In this document: in pieces, positions 38,518-47,557 of the stretch
How the letters are laid out: every line of letters starts with the position of its first letter
How positions within the stretch are numbered: position 1 is the first letter of the stretch
Origin: an uncultured Erysipelotrichaceae bacterium
GTDB lineage: Bacteria; Bacillota_I; Bacilli_A; RFN20; CAG-826
Length of the DNA stretch: 64,000 bases
Direction: 5' to 3'
Assembly: GCA_902785645.1 (NCBI GenBank)
Contig: CACZZG010000010.1
Location: forward strand, 1 to 64,000
Program-made: the position numbers and the translations under genes
Notes under the pieces: generated by a model
What the model was told of the DNA's origin: nothing
The model's database searches: none
The model's input: the letters and a program-made list of their open reading frames with translations, nothing else

Positions 38518-39213
38518 ATGGCAGAAGAAACCAAGAAAACTACTGTGAAGAAAACCTCCACAGCTAAAGCTGCTGCACCAAAGGCAGAAATAGTCGAAGC
38601 TCCTAAAGCTGAAGCTCCAAAAGCGGAAAAGAAAGTCGCCAAAAAAGGCGCTGGAAACAAAGTTTCCGCCATTCAACCTCGTTTAAAAACAAAATATGAA
38701 AACGAAGTGAGAAAAGCATTAATGGAAAAATATAACTATTCTTCCACAATGCAAATTCCAGGCTTAGCTAAGATTGTCGTCAACATCGGTTGTGGTGATG
38801 CCACACAAGATGGCAAACGCTTAGAAGAAGCTGTTAGTGAATTAACACAAATCACTGGTCAAAAACCAATTATTACAAAAGCGAAAAAATCCATCGCTTC
38901 CTTCAAATTAAGAGAAGGTCAAGAAATCGGTTGTAAAGTTACATTACGTGGCGTTCGTATGTGGGATTTCTATGATAAGTTAGTCTCCATCGCCTTACCA
39001 CGTGTTCGTGACTTCCGTGGTGTCAGCAAAAACGCCTTCGATGGTCGTGGAAACTACACCTTAGGTATCAAGGAACAATTAATCTTCCCTGAAATCGATT
39101 ATGATAAGGTCCAAAAAGTCCGTGGTATGGATATTGTTATCGTTACCACCGCAAGAACAGACGAAGAAGCATTCACATTATTAGATTTAATGGGTATGCC
39201 ATTCCATAGATAA
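38518..39213 (+). CDS. rplE: 50S ribosomal protein L5 with Ala/Lys-rich N-terminal extension
   Basis: The L5 fold (5S rRNA binding) starts near residue 50: [20 protein letters not shown], then [40 protein letters not shown] and [18 protein letters not shown]. In front are about 48 residues of low complexity ([20 protein letters not shown] and similar). AAGGAGG at 38504-38510 fixes ATG 38518; the open frame to 38452 runs into rplX and is not used. Total 231 residues against about 180 usually. Confidence 0.94.
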   Translation: MAEETKKTTVKKTSTAKAAAPKAEIVEAPKAEAPKAEKKVAKKGAGNKVSAIQPRLKTKYENEVRKALMEKYNYSSTMQIPGLAKIVVNIGCGDATQDGKRLEEAVSELTQITGQKPIITKAKKSIASFKLREGQEIGCKVTLRGVRMWDFYDKLVSIALPRVRDFRGVSKNAFDGRGNYTLGIKEQLIFPEIDYDKVQKVRGMDIVIVTTARTDEEAFTLLDLMGMPFHR

Positions 39214-39227
39214 GAAAGGAGACCACA

Positions 39228-39413
39228 ATGGCTAAAACTAGTTTAAAGGTCCGTCAAAGCAGACCTCAAAAATACAAAGTTAGAGAATACACAAGATGTG
39301 AACGTTGTGGACGTCCTCACTCTGTCTATTCAAAATTCCATTTATGCCGTATTTGCTTACGTGAGCTTGCTTACAAAGGCGAAATCCCAGGCATGAAGAA
39401 ATCATCTTGGTAA
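39228..39413 (+). CDS. rpsN: 30S ribosomal protein S14, zinc type
   Basis: A 61-residue S14 of the short zinc-binding form: ligands in CERCGRPH near 24-31 and CRICLREL near 40-47. [21 protein letters not shown] and PGMKKSSW are standard. It is a head protein of the 30S subunit. RBS GAAAGGAGACC. Confidence 0.97.
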   Translation: MAKTSLKVRQSRPQKYKVREYTRCERCGRPHSVYSKFHLCRICLRELAYKGEIPGMKKSSW

Positions 39414-39432
39414 TAAGGAGGAAAAAGTAATT

Positions 39433-39825
39433 ATGATGTCAGATCCAATTGCGGATATGTTAACTCGTATCAGAAACGCAAATGCATTAAAACATGAAAC
39501 AGTGAAAGTTCCTTCCAGCAAGATGAAAGTCGAAATCGCAAAGATTTTGAAAGAAGAAGGCTTCATTGTTGACTACAAAGTCAAAGGCGAAGTTAAAAAA
39601 GAAATGACCATTACCTTAAAATACGCTGCTGATGGTACAAGAGTTATCTCCGGTTTAAAGAGAATCTCCAAACCAGGCTTACGCGTTAACGTTGGTTGTG
39701 AAAAACTTCCAAGAGTCTTAAAGGGCTTAGGTATTGCTGTCATCTCAACTTCACAAGGTGTTATGACCGACGCAAAAGCCAGAACCTTAGGTATCGGCGG
39801 CGAAGTCATCGCCTACATTTGGTAG
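39433..39825 (+). CDS. rpsH: 30S ribosomal protein S8
   Basis: A 130-residue S8, central-domain primary binder and, in many bacteria, regulator of the spc operon. [19 protein letters not shown] at 4-22 and the signature [26 protein letters not shown] at the end. The true first codon may be either Met of MMSDP; AAGGAGG lies 11 nt upstream of the first. Confidence 0.97.
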   Translation: MMSDPIADMLTRIRNANALKHETVKVPSSKMKVEIAKILKEEGFIVDYKVKGEVKKEMTITLKYAADGTRVISGLKRISKPGLRVNVGCEKLPRVLKGLGIAVISTSQGVMTDAKARTLGIGGEVIAYIW

Positions 39826-39836
39826 GAGGATAGTTT

Positions 39837-40379
39837 ATGTCAAGAATTGGTAATAAACATATCGACCTTCCTGCCGGTGTTACCGTGACACAAGAAGGTA
39901 ACAAAGCTAAAGTCACAGGTCCTAAAGGCACATTATTCGTTCCCTTAAATAATGGAATCGATATGAAAGTCGAAGGAACAGTTGTTACATTCACCCGTCA
40001 CAACGAACAAAAACAAACCAAACAAAACCATGGTACAGTCCGCGCGAACGTTCATAACGCTGTCGTCGGTGTTTCCGAAGGTTACAAAAAATCCTTAGAG
40101 ATGAGAGGTATTGGTTACAAAGCTCAACTCCAAGGTAATAACTTAGTTTTATGGGCTGGCTACAGCCACACAGTGACCATCGTTCCAAACGAAGGCGTCA
40201 CCATCAAAATCGTTGATCCAACCAACATTGATGTTGAAGGCATCGACAAACAAGCTGTTGGTCAAACCGCGGCCAGAATTCGCGAAGTTAGACCTCCAGA
40301 ACCATATCTAGGTAAAGGCATTCGCTATAAAGGTGAGTACGTTGCTACAAAAGAAGGCAAACGTGCCGCTGGTAAATAA
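39837..40379 (+). CDS. rplF: 50S ribosomal protein L6
   Basis: A 180-residue L6 with its two repeated domains. MSRIGNKHIDLPAGVTV, NVVGVSEGYKKSLEMRGIGYKAQ-type segment near 80-100 and the C-terminal signature PPEPYLGKGIRYKGEY near 153-168. Complete. RBS TAGGAGG. Confidence 0.97.
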   Translation: MSRIGNKHIDLPAGVTVTQEGNKAKVTGPKGTLFVPLNNGIDMKVEGTVVTFTRHNEQKQTKQNHGTVRANVHNAVVGVSEGYKKSLEMRGIGYKAQLQGNNLVLWAGYSHTVTIVPNEGVTIKIVDPTNIDVEGIDKQAVGQTAARIREVRPPEPYLGKGIRYKGEYVATKEGKRAAGK

Positions 40380-40403
40380 TTAGAAAGGTAGGATTAGTTG
40401 TTT

Positions 40404-40520
40404 ATGATTTCAAAACAAGATAAAAACGTATCTCGTGTTCGTAGACATGCTCGTGTTAGAGCCAAGATTTCTGGTACTACGAAGCTCAAATTATCGACGA
40501 TGTTAAAGGTGTTACCTTAG
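40404..40520 (+). pseudogene. rplR: 50S ribosomal protein L18, N-terminal fragment (rplR disrupted)
   Basis: The frame starts as a normal L18 ([25 protein letters not shown], residues 1-25), then loses homology and stops at 40518-40520. The L18 sequence resumes in another frame at 40478 with [19 protein letters not shown]. Compared with L18 of other Bacilli, about 15 residues between SGT and the Y-AQ-IDD segment (normally with RPRL.VFRSN) are missing, which fits a deletion of 46 nt (3n+1). L18 binds 5S rRNA and is normally needed, so this could be an assembly error or a real variant. Confidence 0.85.
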
Positions 40521-40534
40521 TTTCAAGTTCATCC

Positions 40535-41296
40535 ATGACCTTAAAACTCGAAAATGGTAGCAACGTTGAAGCCGCCGCTAAAGTGGGTAAAGATATTGCT
40601 GAAAAAGCATTAGCCAAAAAGATTAAGAAAGTCGTCTTCGATCGTAGTGGTTATATCTACCATGGTCGTGTGAAGGCTTTAGCAGAAGCCGCTCGTGAAG
40701 CTGGCTTAGACTTCGAAGCTCCAGCAGAAGAAGCTCCAAAAGAAGGTAAAGAAGTTCGTCGTCCAAGAGGCGATCGCGGTGATAGACGCCCAAGAGGTGA
40801 CAAACGCGAACGTCGTGAAAGACGCGATGAACCAAAAGAATTTGAAGAACGTGTTGTCTTCATTAACCGTGTTAGCAAAACCGTTAAAGGTGGACGTAGA
40901 ATGAAATTCTCCGCTCTTGTCGTCGTCGGTGACGGCAAAGGCCGCTATGGCTTCGGTGTCGGTAAAGCCGCTGAAGTCCCAGATGCAATTAAAAAAGCTT
41001 CTGAATCCGCCAAAAAGAACTTATTTAACATCCATTTAGTGAAGGGTGGAACCATCTCTCACGAAATCGTTGGTAAATATGGTGCCTGTAATGTTTATTT
41101 AAAACCTGCTCCTGAAGGTACTGGTATTATCGCCGGTGGTCCTGTCCGTGCAGTCTTAGAATTAGCAGGTGTTCGTAACGTTTGCTCCAAAGTCTATGGT
41201 AGTAGAGCTCCAATCAACATCATTAGAGCGACAAACCAAGGCTTAAACAACCTCAAGAGCTACAAAGAGACCAGAACTCTTCGTGGCAAAGAATAA
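40535..41296 (+). CDS. rpsE: L18 C-terminal half fused in frame to 30S ribosomal protein S5
   Basis: Residues 1-60 are the C-terminal half of L18 (ending [20 protein letters not shown] then REAGLDF). Residues about 61-102 are an Ala/Glu then Arg/Asp-rich linker, and residues about 103-253 are a complete S5 ([40 protein letters not shown]). There is no stop, RBS or Met codon between the two; the first Met inside S5 lies in the RNA-binding core, so S5 has no start of its own here. Either L18 and S5 are really fused, or a second small deletion removed the L18 stop and S5 start. The L18 frame is open upstream to 40478. S5 acts in decoding accuracy. Confidence 0.88.
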   Translation: MTLKLENGSNVEAAAKVGKDIAEKALAKKIKKVVFDRSGYIYHGRVKALAEAAREAGLDFEAPAEEAPKEGKEVRRPRGDRGDRRPRGDKRERRERRDEPKEFEERVVFINRVSKTVKGGRRMKFSALVVVGDGKGRYGFGVGKAAEVPDAIKKASESAKKNLFNIHLVKGGTISHEIVGKYGACNVYLKPAPEGTGIIAGGPVRAVLELAGVRNVCSKVYGSRAPINIIRATNQGLNNLKSYKETRTLRGKE

Positions 41297-41344
41297 AAAA
41301 ATATCTATAAAGGATATAAAATAAAGAATTAAGGAGGTGCACTT

Positions 41345-41785
41345 ATGAAATTACATGAACTTCAAGCAACCGAAGGTGCTCGTCAAGAACATTACCGCAA
41401 AGGTCGTGGCTTAGGATCTGGAAACGGCAAAACCGCCGGTAAAGGTCATAAAGGCCAAAACGCTCGTAGTGGTGGTGGCGTCGCACTAGGTTTTGAAGGT
41501 GGTCAATTACCACTCTTCAGAAGATTACCAAAACGTGGTTTTAAAAACGTCAATCATGTCAATTATGCCACCATTAATGTCAAGGATCTCAACAGATTCG
41601 AAGATGGCACTGTGGTCTCCCCAGCATTACTAAAAGAAGTTGGTTTATTAACCAAAGAATATAATGGTTTAAAAGTCTTAGGCGGAGGAACTTTGGAAAA
41701 GAAGTTAACCGTCCAAGCTCAAGCCTTCAGCAAATCCGCTGAAAAAGCCATTAGTGATGCCGGTGGCAAAATTGAGGTGATCTAA
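41345..41785 (+). CDS. rplO: 50S ribosomal protein L15
   Basis: A 146-residue L15. [14 protein letters not shown], the Gly-rich [22 protein letters not shown] near 21-42 and [20 protein letters not shown] are diagnostic. RBS AAGGAGGTGC. In most bacteria rpmD (L30) lies directly before it; here only 48 bp of AT-rich non-coding DNA separates S5 and L15. Confidence 0.97.
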   Translation: MKLHELQATEGARQEHYRKGRGLGSGNGKTAGKGHKGQNARSGGGVALGFEGGQLPLFRRLPKRGFKNVNHVNYATINVKDLNRFEDGTVVSPALLKEVGLLTKEYNGLKVLGGGTLEKKLTVQAQAFSKSAEKAISDAGGKIEVI

Positions 41786-41787
41786 TT

Positions 41788-43146
41788 ATGAAAAAATTAG
41801 GTGGTATTCTTAAAAATAAAGAAATCATGAATCGTATCATGTTTACGATTCTCATCCTCTTCATCTTCCGTATCGGTGCACAAATCACCGTCCCGGGAGT
41901 TACATTAGGTGAAGACTTACAGAATTATTTAGATAGTTCTTATGCCTTATCACTTATGAACTTATTAGGTGGTGGAACTCTTCAAAGTTTCTCCATCTTC
42001 GCCTTAGGCGTGAGCCCATATATTACTGCGCAGATTATCGTGGAATTATTAGCCACAGATGTCTTACCAGCCTTAACTGAGCTCAAACGTCAAGGTCAAT
42101 CCGGACGTAAGAAGATGGAAATGGCAACTCGTTACTTAACATTAATGTTAGGTGCCGTTCAAGCCTATGGTATTATCCAAACCATGAAATCATCTGATGC
42201 AATTACATTTGTAACTGCTTCACATGAATGGCTCACATATATCTACATCATCGTTGTTATGATGGCGGGATCTATGATTGTCATGTGGCTTGGTGACCAA
42301 ATATCCGTGAAGGGTATCGGAAATGGTATCTCAATGATTATCTTTGCAGGTATCGTTTGCTCCTTACCATCACAAATTGGAAACGCCTTCACATTATGGG
42401 TCGGCAATTCCGCATTACAAGGACAAGGCGACTCCGCACGTATTGCAGGTATCTTCAAATTCTTGCTCTACATTCTCGCTTATGTTCTCATTATCGCCTT
42501 TGTTACATTCATCGAACTCTCTAAGAGAAAGATTCCAGTGCAACATTCAGGTAAAGGTGGGGGACAAACTCAATCCATGTCCCGCGCTAGCTTCTTGCCA
42601 ATTAAAGTTAACTCCGCCGGTGTCATTCCTGTCATCTTCGCGAGCTCAATCTTAATGGCACCAAGCGTTATCGTCGCATTCGTTGATGCTGAACACGCCA
42701 GTGATAAATGGTTGGGTATATTCCAAACCTCAACTATGTATGACATGGGTGGTTGGTCAATGCCTTGGGGCTTAATTATCTATTTAGTCTTAACCATTGC
42801 CTTCACATTCTTCTATGCGAATGTACAAATTAATCCACAACAACTCGCCGAGAACTTCCAAAAGAACGGTAGTTACATCCCTGGTATTCATACCGGTAAT
42901 GAAACTGAACGTTATGTGAGAAAAGTTCTCAACCGTGTCACATTTATCGGTGCGATGGCCTTAGCCTTAATCGCCGCCTTACCAGTTGTCTTAACCTTGA
43001 CTATCTTCAAAGATAATCCATCGTTAGCTCTCGGTGGCACCGGCTTAATCATCGTTGTTGGTGTGGCGCTTGAAATCAATAGCCAAATCGATGGCTTACT
43101 CGCTGGTAAATCCTTCGAAGAAGTCGTCGCAAGTGGAGGACGTTAA
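41788..43146 (+). CDS. secY: Preprotein translocase subunit SecY
   Basis: A 452-residue protein with ten membrane helices, the core of the Sec translocon. Signatures: LSLMNLLGGGTLQSFSIFALGVSPYI-type plug region near 52-75, the cytosolic loop RKIPVQHSGKGGGQTQS near 249-265 and INPQQLAENFQKNGSYIPGI near 349-368. The RBS GAGGTGAT lies at the rplO end. Complete. Confidence 0.97.
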   Translation: MKKLGGILKNKEIMNRIMFTILILFIFRIGAQITVPGVTLGEDLQNYLDSSYALSLMNLLGGGTLQSFSIFALGVSPYITAQIIVELLATDVLPALTELKRQGQSGRKKMEMATRYLTLMLGAVQAYGIIQTMKSSDAITFVTASHEWLTYIYIIVVMMAGSMIVMWLGDQISVKGIGNGISMIIFAGIVCSLPSQIGNAFTLWVGNSALQGQGDSARIAGIFKFLLYILAYVLIIAFVTFIELSKRKIPVQHSGKGGGQTQSMSRASFLPIKVNSAGVIPVIFASSILMAPSVIVAFVDAEHASDKWLGIFQTSTMYDMGGWSMPWGLIIYLVLTIAFTFFYANVQINPQQLAENFQKNGSYIPGIHTGNETERYVRKVLNRVTFIGAMALALIAALPVVLTLTIFKDNPSLALGGTGLIIVVGVALEINSQIDGLLAGKSFEEVVASGGR

Positions 43147-43148
43147 TT

Positions 43149-43799
43149 ATGTTAAAAAACATCATCCTTATGGGCCCTCCTGGTGCAGGAAAAGGCACAT
43201 TAGCTAAACAACTCAAGCAAGCTTTTAATCTCACGCATATCTCTACAGGTGATATGTTCCGTGAAAACATTAAAGGTGGAACCAAACTCGGTCTTCTCGC
43301 TAAATCTTATATTGATAAAGGTCACCTCGTCCCAGATGAAGTTACCATCGATATGTTAAAAGATCGCTTAGCACAAGATGACTGCAAAAACGGTTTCTTA
43401 CTCGATGGTTTCCCAAGAACTCTTCCTCAAGCAGAAGCTTTAGAAAGATTATCTAAGGAAATCGATCGTCCAATCGAAGTGGTGGTCAACTTAGATTGTG
43501 ATAACCAAGAACTTATTAGACGTATCTCTGGTCGTCGCGTTTGTAAAAACTGTGGCGCTCCATATCACATTGAAACCATGAAACCAAAAGTGGAAGGTGT
43601 CTGTGATTTGTGTGGCGGTCCACTCTATCAACGCGCTGACGATAATGAAGAAGCATTAAAAGTTCGTTTAGACCATTATGTTCATGACACCAAACCTCTA
43701 TTAGACTTCTATGCCGAAAGAGGATTATTAAAGAACTTCAATTCTTTGATAGGTAGTCTAGAACTCTTCAATCAAGTTTCTGAATTTTTGAACAAATAA
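43149..43799 (+). CDS. adk: Adenylate kinase (zinc-binding long form)
   Basis: A 216-residue kinase that equilibrates AMP, ADP and ATP. P-loop GPPGAGKGT at 8-16, AMP-site FLLDGFPRTLPQA near 80-92 and a lid domain with four Cys (CKNCG near 130 and CDLCGG near 150), the structural zinc site of Gram-positive Adk. Located 2 nt after secY as in Bacilli. Complete. Confidence 0.96.
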   Translation: MLKNIILMGPPGAGKGTLAKQLKQAFNLTHISTGDMFRENIKGGTKLGLLAKSYIDKGHLVPDEVTIDMLKDRLAQDDCKNGFLLDGFPRTLPQAEALERLSKEIDRPIEVVVNLDCDNQELIRRISGRRVCKNCGAPYHIETMKPKVEGVCDLCGGPLYQRADDNEEALKVRLDHYVHDTKPLLDFYAERGLLKNFNSLIGSLELFNQVSEFLNK

Positions 43800-43800
43800 T

Positions 43801-44562
43801 ATGATTATTACAAAATCTAGTAGAGAAATTGCCTTAATGAAGGAAGCCGGTCGTGTGGTCGGTCTAGTGTTTAAAACATTAGAAGCACAAATTAAGCCCG
43901 GTATGAGCACGTTAGACATTGATTCGATTGTTGAGAAGACGATGTTAGAAAACGGCTGTATACCCGCGGAAAAAGGCTATTATGGCTATCCTGCGAGTGC
44001 ATGTGTCAGTGTTAATGACACTTTGATACATGGAATTCCTTCAAATAAGATTATTATCCGTGAGGGTGATATTGTCTCTGTGGATATTGTAGCAACATAT
44101 AAGGGCTATTCCGCTGATGCGTGTCGTACATTTAAAGTCGGCACGCTCACGGAAAGGGCACACCGTATTGTTGATATTACCAAACAAGCCTTCTTTGAAG
44201 CTTTAAAAGCAGTGAAAGTGGGTAACCACATTGGTGATATCAGCGAGACGATTCAAAAATTTGTCGAAAGTCATGGTTATAATGTCGTACGCGAATATAC
44301 CGGACATGGAATCGGCGCTCATATGCATGAGGATCCAAGCATTCCTAACTACGGTAAAGCGGGGACTGGACCATTAATTACTCCAAATATTGCTCTATGT
44401 ATTGAACCTATGGTTCTTGAAGGTCGTAAAGATGTTAGAACCCTTGGTGATGGCTGGACGGTAAAGAGTAAAGACGGTAAATTAACCGCACATTATGAAA
44501 ACACAGTAATTGTCACTAATGACGGATACGAAATTATTACCATGTATGAAGGAGAAGAATAA
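43801..44562 (+). CDS. map: Methionine aminopeptidase, type I
   Basis: A 253-residue enzyme that removes the initiator Met. Metal ligands are recognisable: His in TLIHGIPS near 79, Asp in VSVDIVATYKGYSADACRTF near 96 and 107, His in YTGHGIGAHMHEDP near 170, Glu in CIEPMV near 202 and Glu in HYENTVIV near 235. It starts 1 nt after the adk stop without a strong RBS. Complete. Confidence 0.96.
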   Translation: MIITKSSREIALMKEAGRVVGLVFKTLEAQIKPGMSTLDIDSIVEKTMLENGCIPAEKGYYGYPASACVSVNDTLIHGIPSNKIIIREGDIVSVDIVATYKGYSADACRTFKVGTLTERAHRIVDITKQAFFEALKAVKVGNHIGDISETIQKFVESHGYNVVREYTGHGIGAHMHEDPSIPNYGKAGTGPLITPNIALCIEPMVLEGRKDVRTLGDGWTVKSKDGKLTAHYENTVIVTNDGYEIITMYEGEE

Positions 44563-44781
44563 ATGTCCAAACAAGATATGATTGAAGTTCAGGCGGTCGT
44601 TAAGGAGTGCCTGCCAAACGCAAACTTTAAGGTAGAACTCGAAAACGGCGTCGTAATTCAGGCCACCGTTTCTGGAAAAATCCGTATGAATTACATACGC
44701 ATTCTCCCAGGTGATAGAGTTACGGTAGAAATCTCGCCTTATGATTTAACACGGGGCCGCATAACATTTAGGTTTAAATAA
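44563..44781 (+). CDS. infA: Translation initiation factor IF-1
   Basis: A 72-residue OB-fold protein binding the 30S A site. [34 protein letters not shown] and PYDLTRGRI are typical. It starts immediately after the map stop with GAAGGAGAAG as RBS. Confidence 0.97.
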   Translation: MSKQDMIEVQAVVKECLPNANFKVELENGVVIQATVSGKIRMNYIRILPGDRVTVEISPYDLTRGRITFRFK

Positions 44782-44804
44782 ACCGCAATTAGGAGGAAAA
44801 ACTT

Positions 44805-44918
44805 ATGAAAGTCAGACCCTCAGTCAAACCAATCTGCCCAAAGTGTAGAGTGATTAAGAGAAATGGCAAAGTGATGGTCATTTGCTCAAATCCAAAACAC
44901 AAGCAGAGACAAGGTTAA
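44805..44918 (+). CDS. rpmJ: 50S ribosomal protein L36, zinc type
   Basis: A 37-residue protein: [20 protein letters not shown] followed by GKVMVIC and NPKHKQRQG. The zinc ligands are Cys11, Cys14, Cys27 and His32. RBS TAGGAGGAAAAAC; placed between infA and rpsM as usual in Bacilli. Confidence 0.97.
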   Translation: MKVRPSVKPICPKCRVIKRNGKVMVICSNPKHKQRQG

Positions 44919-44935
44919 TAGGAGGAAATTGAAAT

Positions 44936-45313
44936 ATGGCACGTATTGTTGGTGTTGATATTCCAAACGACAAACCAGTCAAAATCGCCCTTACTTACAT
45001 CTATGGTATCGGCAGATTCACCGCTTCCCAAATTTGTGAAGCCGCAAAAGTAGATGGCATGATCAGAGTTAAAGATTTAACAGATGATCAATTCGGTGCA
45101 ATTCGTAATGAAATTGCCAAATATAAAACAGAAGGTGACCTTCGTAGAGAAGTTGCTTTAAACATCAAACGTTTAACAGAAATCAACTGCTACAGAGGTT
45201 TACGTCATAGAAAAGGCTTACCAGTTAGAGGCCAAAGAACCAAAACTAACGCTCGTACTCGTAAAGGTCCACGTAAGACCATTGCGAATAAGAAGATGGC
45301 CCCACAAGGTTAA
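44936..45313 (+). CDS. rpsM: 30S ribosomal protein S13
   Basis: A 125-residue S13 in the 30S head. [25 protein letters not shown] at 2-26, [25 protein letters not shown] near 89-113. Complete. RBS TAGGAGG. Confidence 0.97.
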   Translation: MARIVGVDIPNDKPVKIALTYIYGIGRFTASQICEAAKVDGMIRVKDLTDDQFGAIRNEIAKYKTEGDLRREVALNIKRLTEINCYRGLRHRKGLPVRGQRTKTNARTRKGPRKTIANKKMAPQG

Positions 45314-45331
45314 TGAAAGGAGAATAGAGTT

Positions 45332-45721
45332 ATGGCCAAGAAAACAACAACTCGTAAAAAGAAAGTCAAACGCTCATTTACGAAGGGTGTTGCCCACATT
45401 CATTCCACTTTCAATAACACAATTGTTACAATCTGTGATGAACAAGGTAACGCCTTAAGCTGGAGCAGCGCTGGTGCTATGGGATTCAAAGGCGCCAAGA
45501 AAGCCACTCCATTTGCCGCCCAAATGGCAGCAGAAGCTGCAGGTAAAGCAGCATACGATCAAGGCATCCGCCAAGTCGATGTCGATGTTAAAGGCCCAGG
45601 CCCAGGCAGAGAAGGTGCAATTCGTTCCTTAGCCGTCGTTGGCTTACAAGTCTTATCAATCGTTGACAGCACACCAATCCCACATAACGGTTGCCGTCCA
45701 CCAAAACGCCCAAGAGGCTAA
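45332..45721 (+). CDS. rpsK: 30S ribosomal protein S11
   Basis: A 129-residue S11 of the platform. [22 protein letters not shown] near 19-40 and the signature [17 protein letters not shown] near 83-99, ending [11 protein letters not shown]. Complete. RBS GAAAGGAGAATAG. Confidence 0.97.
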   Translation: MAKKTTTRKKKVKRSFTKGVAHIHSTFNNTIVTICDEQGNALSWSSAGAMGFKGAKKATPFAAQMAAEAAGKAAYDQGIRQVDVDVKGPGPGREGAIRSLAVVGLQVLSIVDSTPIPHNGCRPPKRPRG

Positions 45722-45735
45722 TCGGAGGTTTAAAC

Positions 45736-46701
45736 ATGAAAATTGCCAATCCATTTGAAAGATTCGGTATCACACAAGCCGACTATGACGGAACAGAAAA
45801 CTATGGCCGTTTCGTGATTGAACCACTCGAAAGAGGTTATGGTAACACCTTAGGTAACGCATTACGTAGAGTTTTACTCTCCAGCTTACCAGGTGCTTCC
45901 TTATACGCCGTTGAAGTTGAGGGTGCACGTCATGAATTCACCGCTTTAGAAGGCGTTGAAGAAGATGTCACATCCATCATCTTAAATTTAAAAGGTCTCG
46001 TCTTAAGAATTCCTGAAGAAGACGATTCTAATAAGAGACTCGAAATTGATGTCAAAGGCCCAGCAGTGGTGACCGCAAAAGACATTCAACTTCCTGCCGG
46101 TGTCGAAGTCGTCAATCCTGACTTAGAAATCGCTCACGTTTGTGAAGGTGGTAGCTTACACATGGTCTTACACGCCAGAAATGGTCGTGGCTATGTCACT
46201 GGTGAACAAAATAAAATTATCCATTCTGGTTTAGCCTTAGGCACAATCAGCACCGATAGTAACTATTCCCCAGTTAGAAAAGCTAACTACACTGTTGAAA
46301 ACACACGTGTTGGACACGATTCACGTTTCGACAAATTAACAATTGAAGTTTGGACAGATGGTTCAATCCTTCCACAAGAAGCATTAGCATTATCTGCTGA
46401 ATTATTAATTGCCCACTTAAATAAATTCTTAGACGTTGCTGACATCACACGTGATATCAACATCGAAAAAGACGAAGTTAAAGTGGAAGAAAACAAATAT
46501 GAGAACTTCACCATTGAAGAACTCGATCTCTCCGTCCGTTCTTATAACTGCTTAAAGAGAGCAGGCATTCAAACCATTCTCGAATTAACAGATAAGACAG
46601 AAGAAGACATGATGAAAGTTAAGAACTTAGGCAAAAAATCTCTTAAAGAGATTAAAGAAAAACTCACCGCCTATAACTTATCCTTCAAAGATTTTGAATA
46701 A
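45736..46701 (+). CDS. rpoA: RNA polymerase alpha subunit
   Basis: A 321-residue alpha subunit. The N-terminal dimerisation domain contains FVIEPLERGYGNTLGNALRRVLLSSLPG near 28-55; the C-terminal DNA/activator-binding domain begins after about residue 240 with FTIEELDLSVRSYNCLKRAGI and the NLGKKSLKEIKEKL helix. The frame is open to 45691 inside rpsK, but CGGAGG before ATG 45736 sets the start. Confidence 0.96.
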   Translation: MKIANPFERFGITQADYDGTENYGRFVIEPLERGYGNTLGNALRRVLLSSLPGASLYAVEVEGARHEFTALEGVEEDVTSIILNLKGLVLRIPEEDDSNKRLEIDVKGPAVVTAKDIQLPAGVEVVNPDLEIAHVCEGGSLHMVLHARNGRGYVTGEQNKIIHSGLALGTISTDSNYSPVRKANYTVENTRVGHDSRFDKLTIEVWTDGSILPQEALALSAELLIAHLNKFLDVADITRDINIEKDEVKVEENKYENFTIEELDLSVRSYNCLKRAGIQTILELTDKTEEDMMKVKNLGKKSLKEIKEKLTAYNLSFKDFE

Positions 46702-46715
46702 GGAGGTAACAATTT

Positions 46716-47117
46716 ATGCCAGCACAAGGTAGAAAAAATGTTCATGGTAAGACCGGTGTAAGATTTAAAGCCGCGTACACCAAAAGCAAATATGAGAATA
46801 TGCTTCGTAATGTCGTTACTGACTTAATTCTCAAAGGCACCGTTAAAGTGACAGAAGCCACTGGTCGCGATGTCGTTAAAGAAGCAGAACGCTTAGTGAC
46901 ATTAACTAAGAAAGAAGATGTCATGAACGCCAAACGTCAAGCCGCAAGATTTGTTAGAAATATTTCTAATGAAAAAGGCGTCTCTGCATTAGACGTATTA
47001 TTCAATGAACTCGGTCCAAGATTCAAAGATCGTAATGGTGGTTACACCAGAAGATTAAAACTTGGTAACAGACGTGGTGATGATGCACCAATCGTTGTGG
47101 TCACCTGGGTTGAATAA
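46716..47117 (+). CDS. rplQ: 50S ribosomal protein L17
   Basis: A 133-residue L17 at the tunnel exit, last gene of the operon. The N-terminus starts GRKNVHGKTGVRFKA instead of the common RKLGR form; LRNVVTDLILKGTVKVTEATGRDV and the C-terminal GPRFKDRNGGYTRRLKLGNRRGDDAP are conserved. RBS AAGGAGG. Followed by a strong terminator. Confidence 0.96.
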   Translation: MPAQGRKNVHGKTGVRFKAAYTKSKYENMLRNVVTDLILKGTVKVTEATGRDVVKEAERLVTLTKKEDVMNAKRQAARFVRNISNEKGVSALDVLFNELGPRFKDRNGGYTRRLKLGNRRGDDAPIVVVTWVE

Positions 47118-47137
47118 TTAATTATCAAAACAAAATT

Positions 47138-47164
47138 CCCATTAGTTCATCTAGTGGGTTTTTT
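47138..47164 (+). terminator. Terminator of the S10-spc-alpha operon
   Basis: CCCATTAG TTCAT CTAGTGGG: an 8-bp stem with one G-T pair, followed by TTTTTT, 20 bp after the rplQ stop. Confidence 0.85.
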
Positions 47165-47176
47165 ATTAGGTATGTT

Positions 47177-47228
47177 TTGCACAACTTTAGACTTAAAAAC
47201 TTGAAAAGGTTGTGCAATATAGTATAAT
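47177..47228 (+). promoter_or_regulatory. Promoter with inverted-repeat operator
   Basis: TTGAAA (47201-47206) and TATAAT (47223-47228) are 16 bp apart. A perfect 9-bp inverted repeat, TTGCACAAC (47177-47185) and GTTGTGCAA (47209-47217), surrounds the -35 and lies in the spacer. Such a layout suggests repressor binding, possibly by the downstream antitoxin-like protein. Confidence 0.55.
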
Positions 47229-47245
47229 GATATCAGAGGCAAATT

Positions 47246-47557
47246 ATGTCTGTTTTGCAAGGTGTTTTATTTGAAGAAATCGAAAGGTTAGAAAGAGTTA
47301 TCTCAAATTACAAAGAAAAGCTCTCTTCTTTGCCGCGCGGTTCTATCTTTGTCCGAAAAATGGGCAAATCCTCGTTCGTTTATCGAAAAAGAAAAGAAAA
47401 TGGTGTAGTGATTTCTGAATACTTGGGTAATTTTGATGATCAAGAAGTCAAAAAACAAATTGAATTAAGTGAAGAATATAAAAGAGTAAAACAAAACATA
47501 AGGTCCGCGAGGATGGAATTAGAAAAACTGAAGAGGGCATATAAAGTATATGATTGA
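47246..47557 (+). CDS. Antitoxin-like small protein
   Basis: A 103-residue cytoplasmic protein with helical, charged ends (EEIERLERVISNYKEKL and RMELEKLKRAYKVYD, coiled-coil-like) around a central beta segment (GSIFVRKMGKSSFVYRKRKE). It is preceded by an operator-like promoter and its stop overlaps the next ORF by 8 nt, which begins like a nucleotidyltransferase-type toxin. Similar pairs of a small upstream protein and a downstream GSW-type nucleotidyltransferase occur in Firmicutes as toxin-antitoxin-like modules; I infer the antitoxin role from this arrangement. The start follows CAGAGGCAAATT. Confidence 0.5.
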   Translation: MSVLQGVLFEEIERLERVISNYKEKLSSLPRGSIFVRKMGKSSFVYRKRKENGVVISEYLGNFDDQEVKKQIELSEEYKRVKQNIRSARMELEKLKRAYKVYD

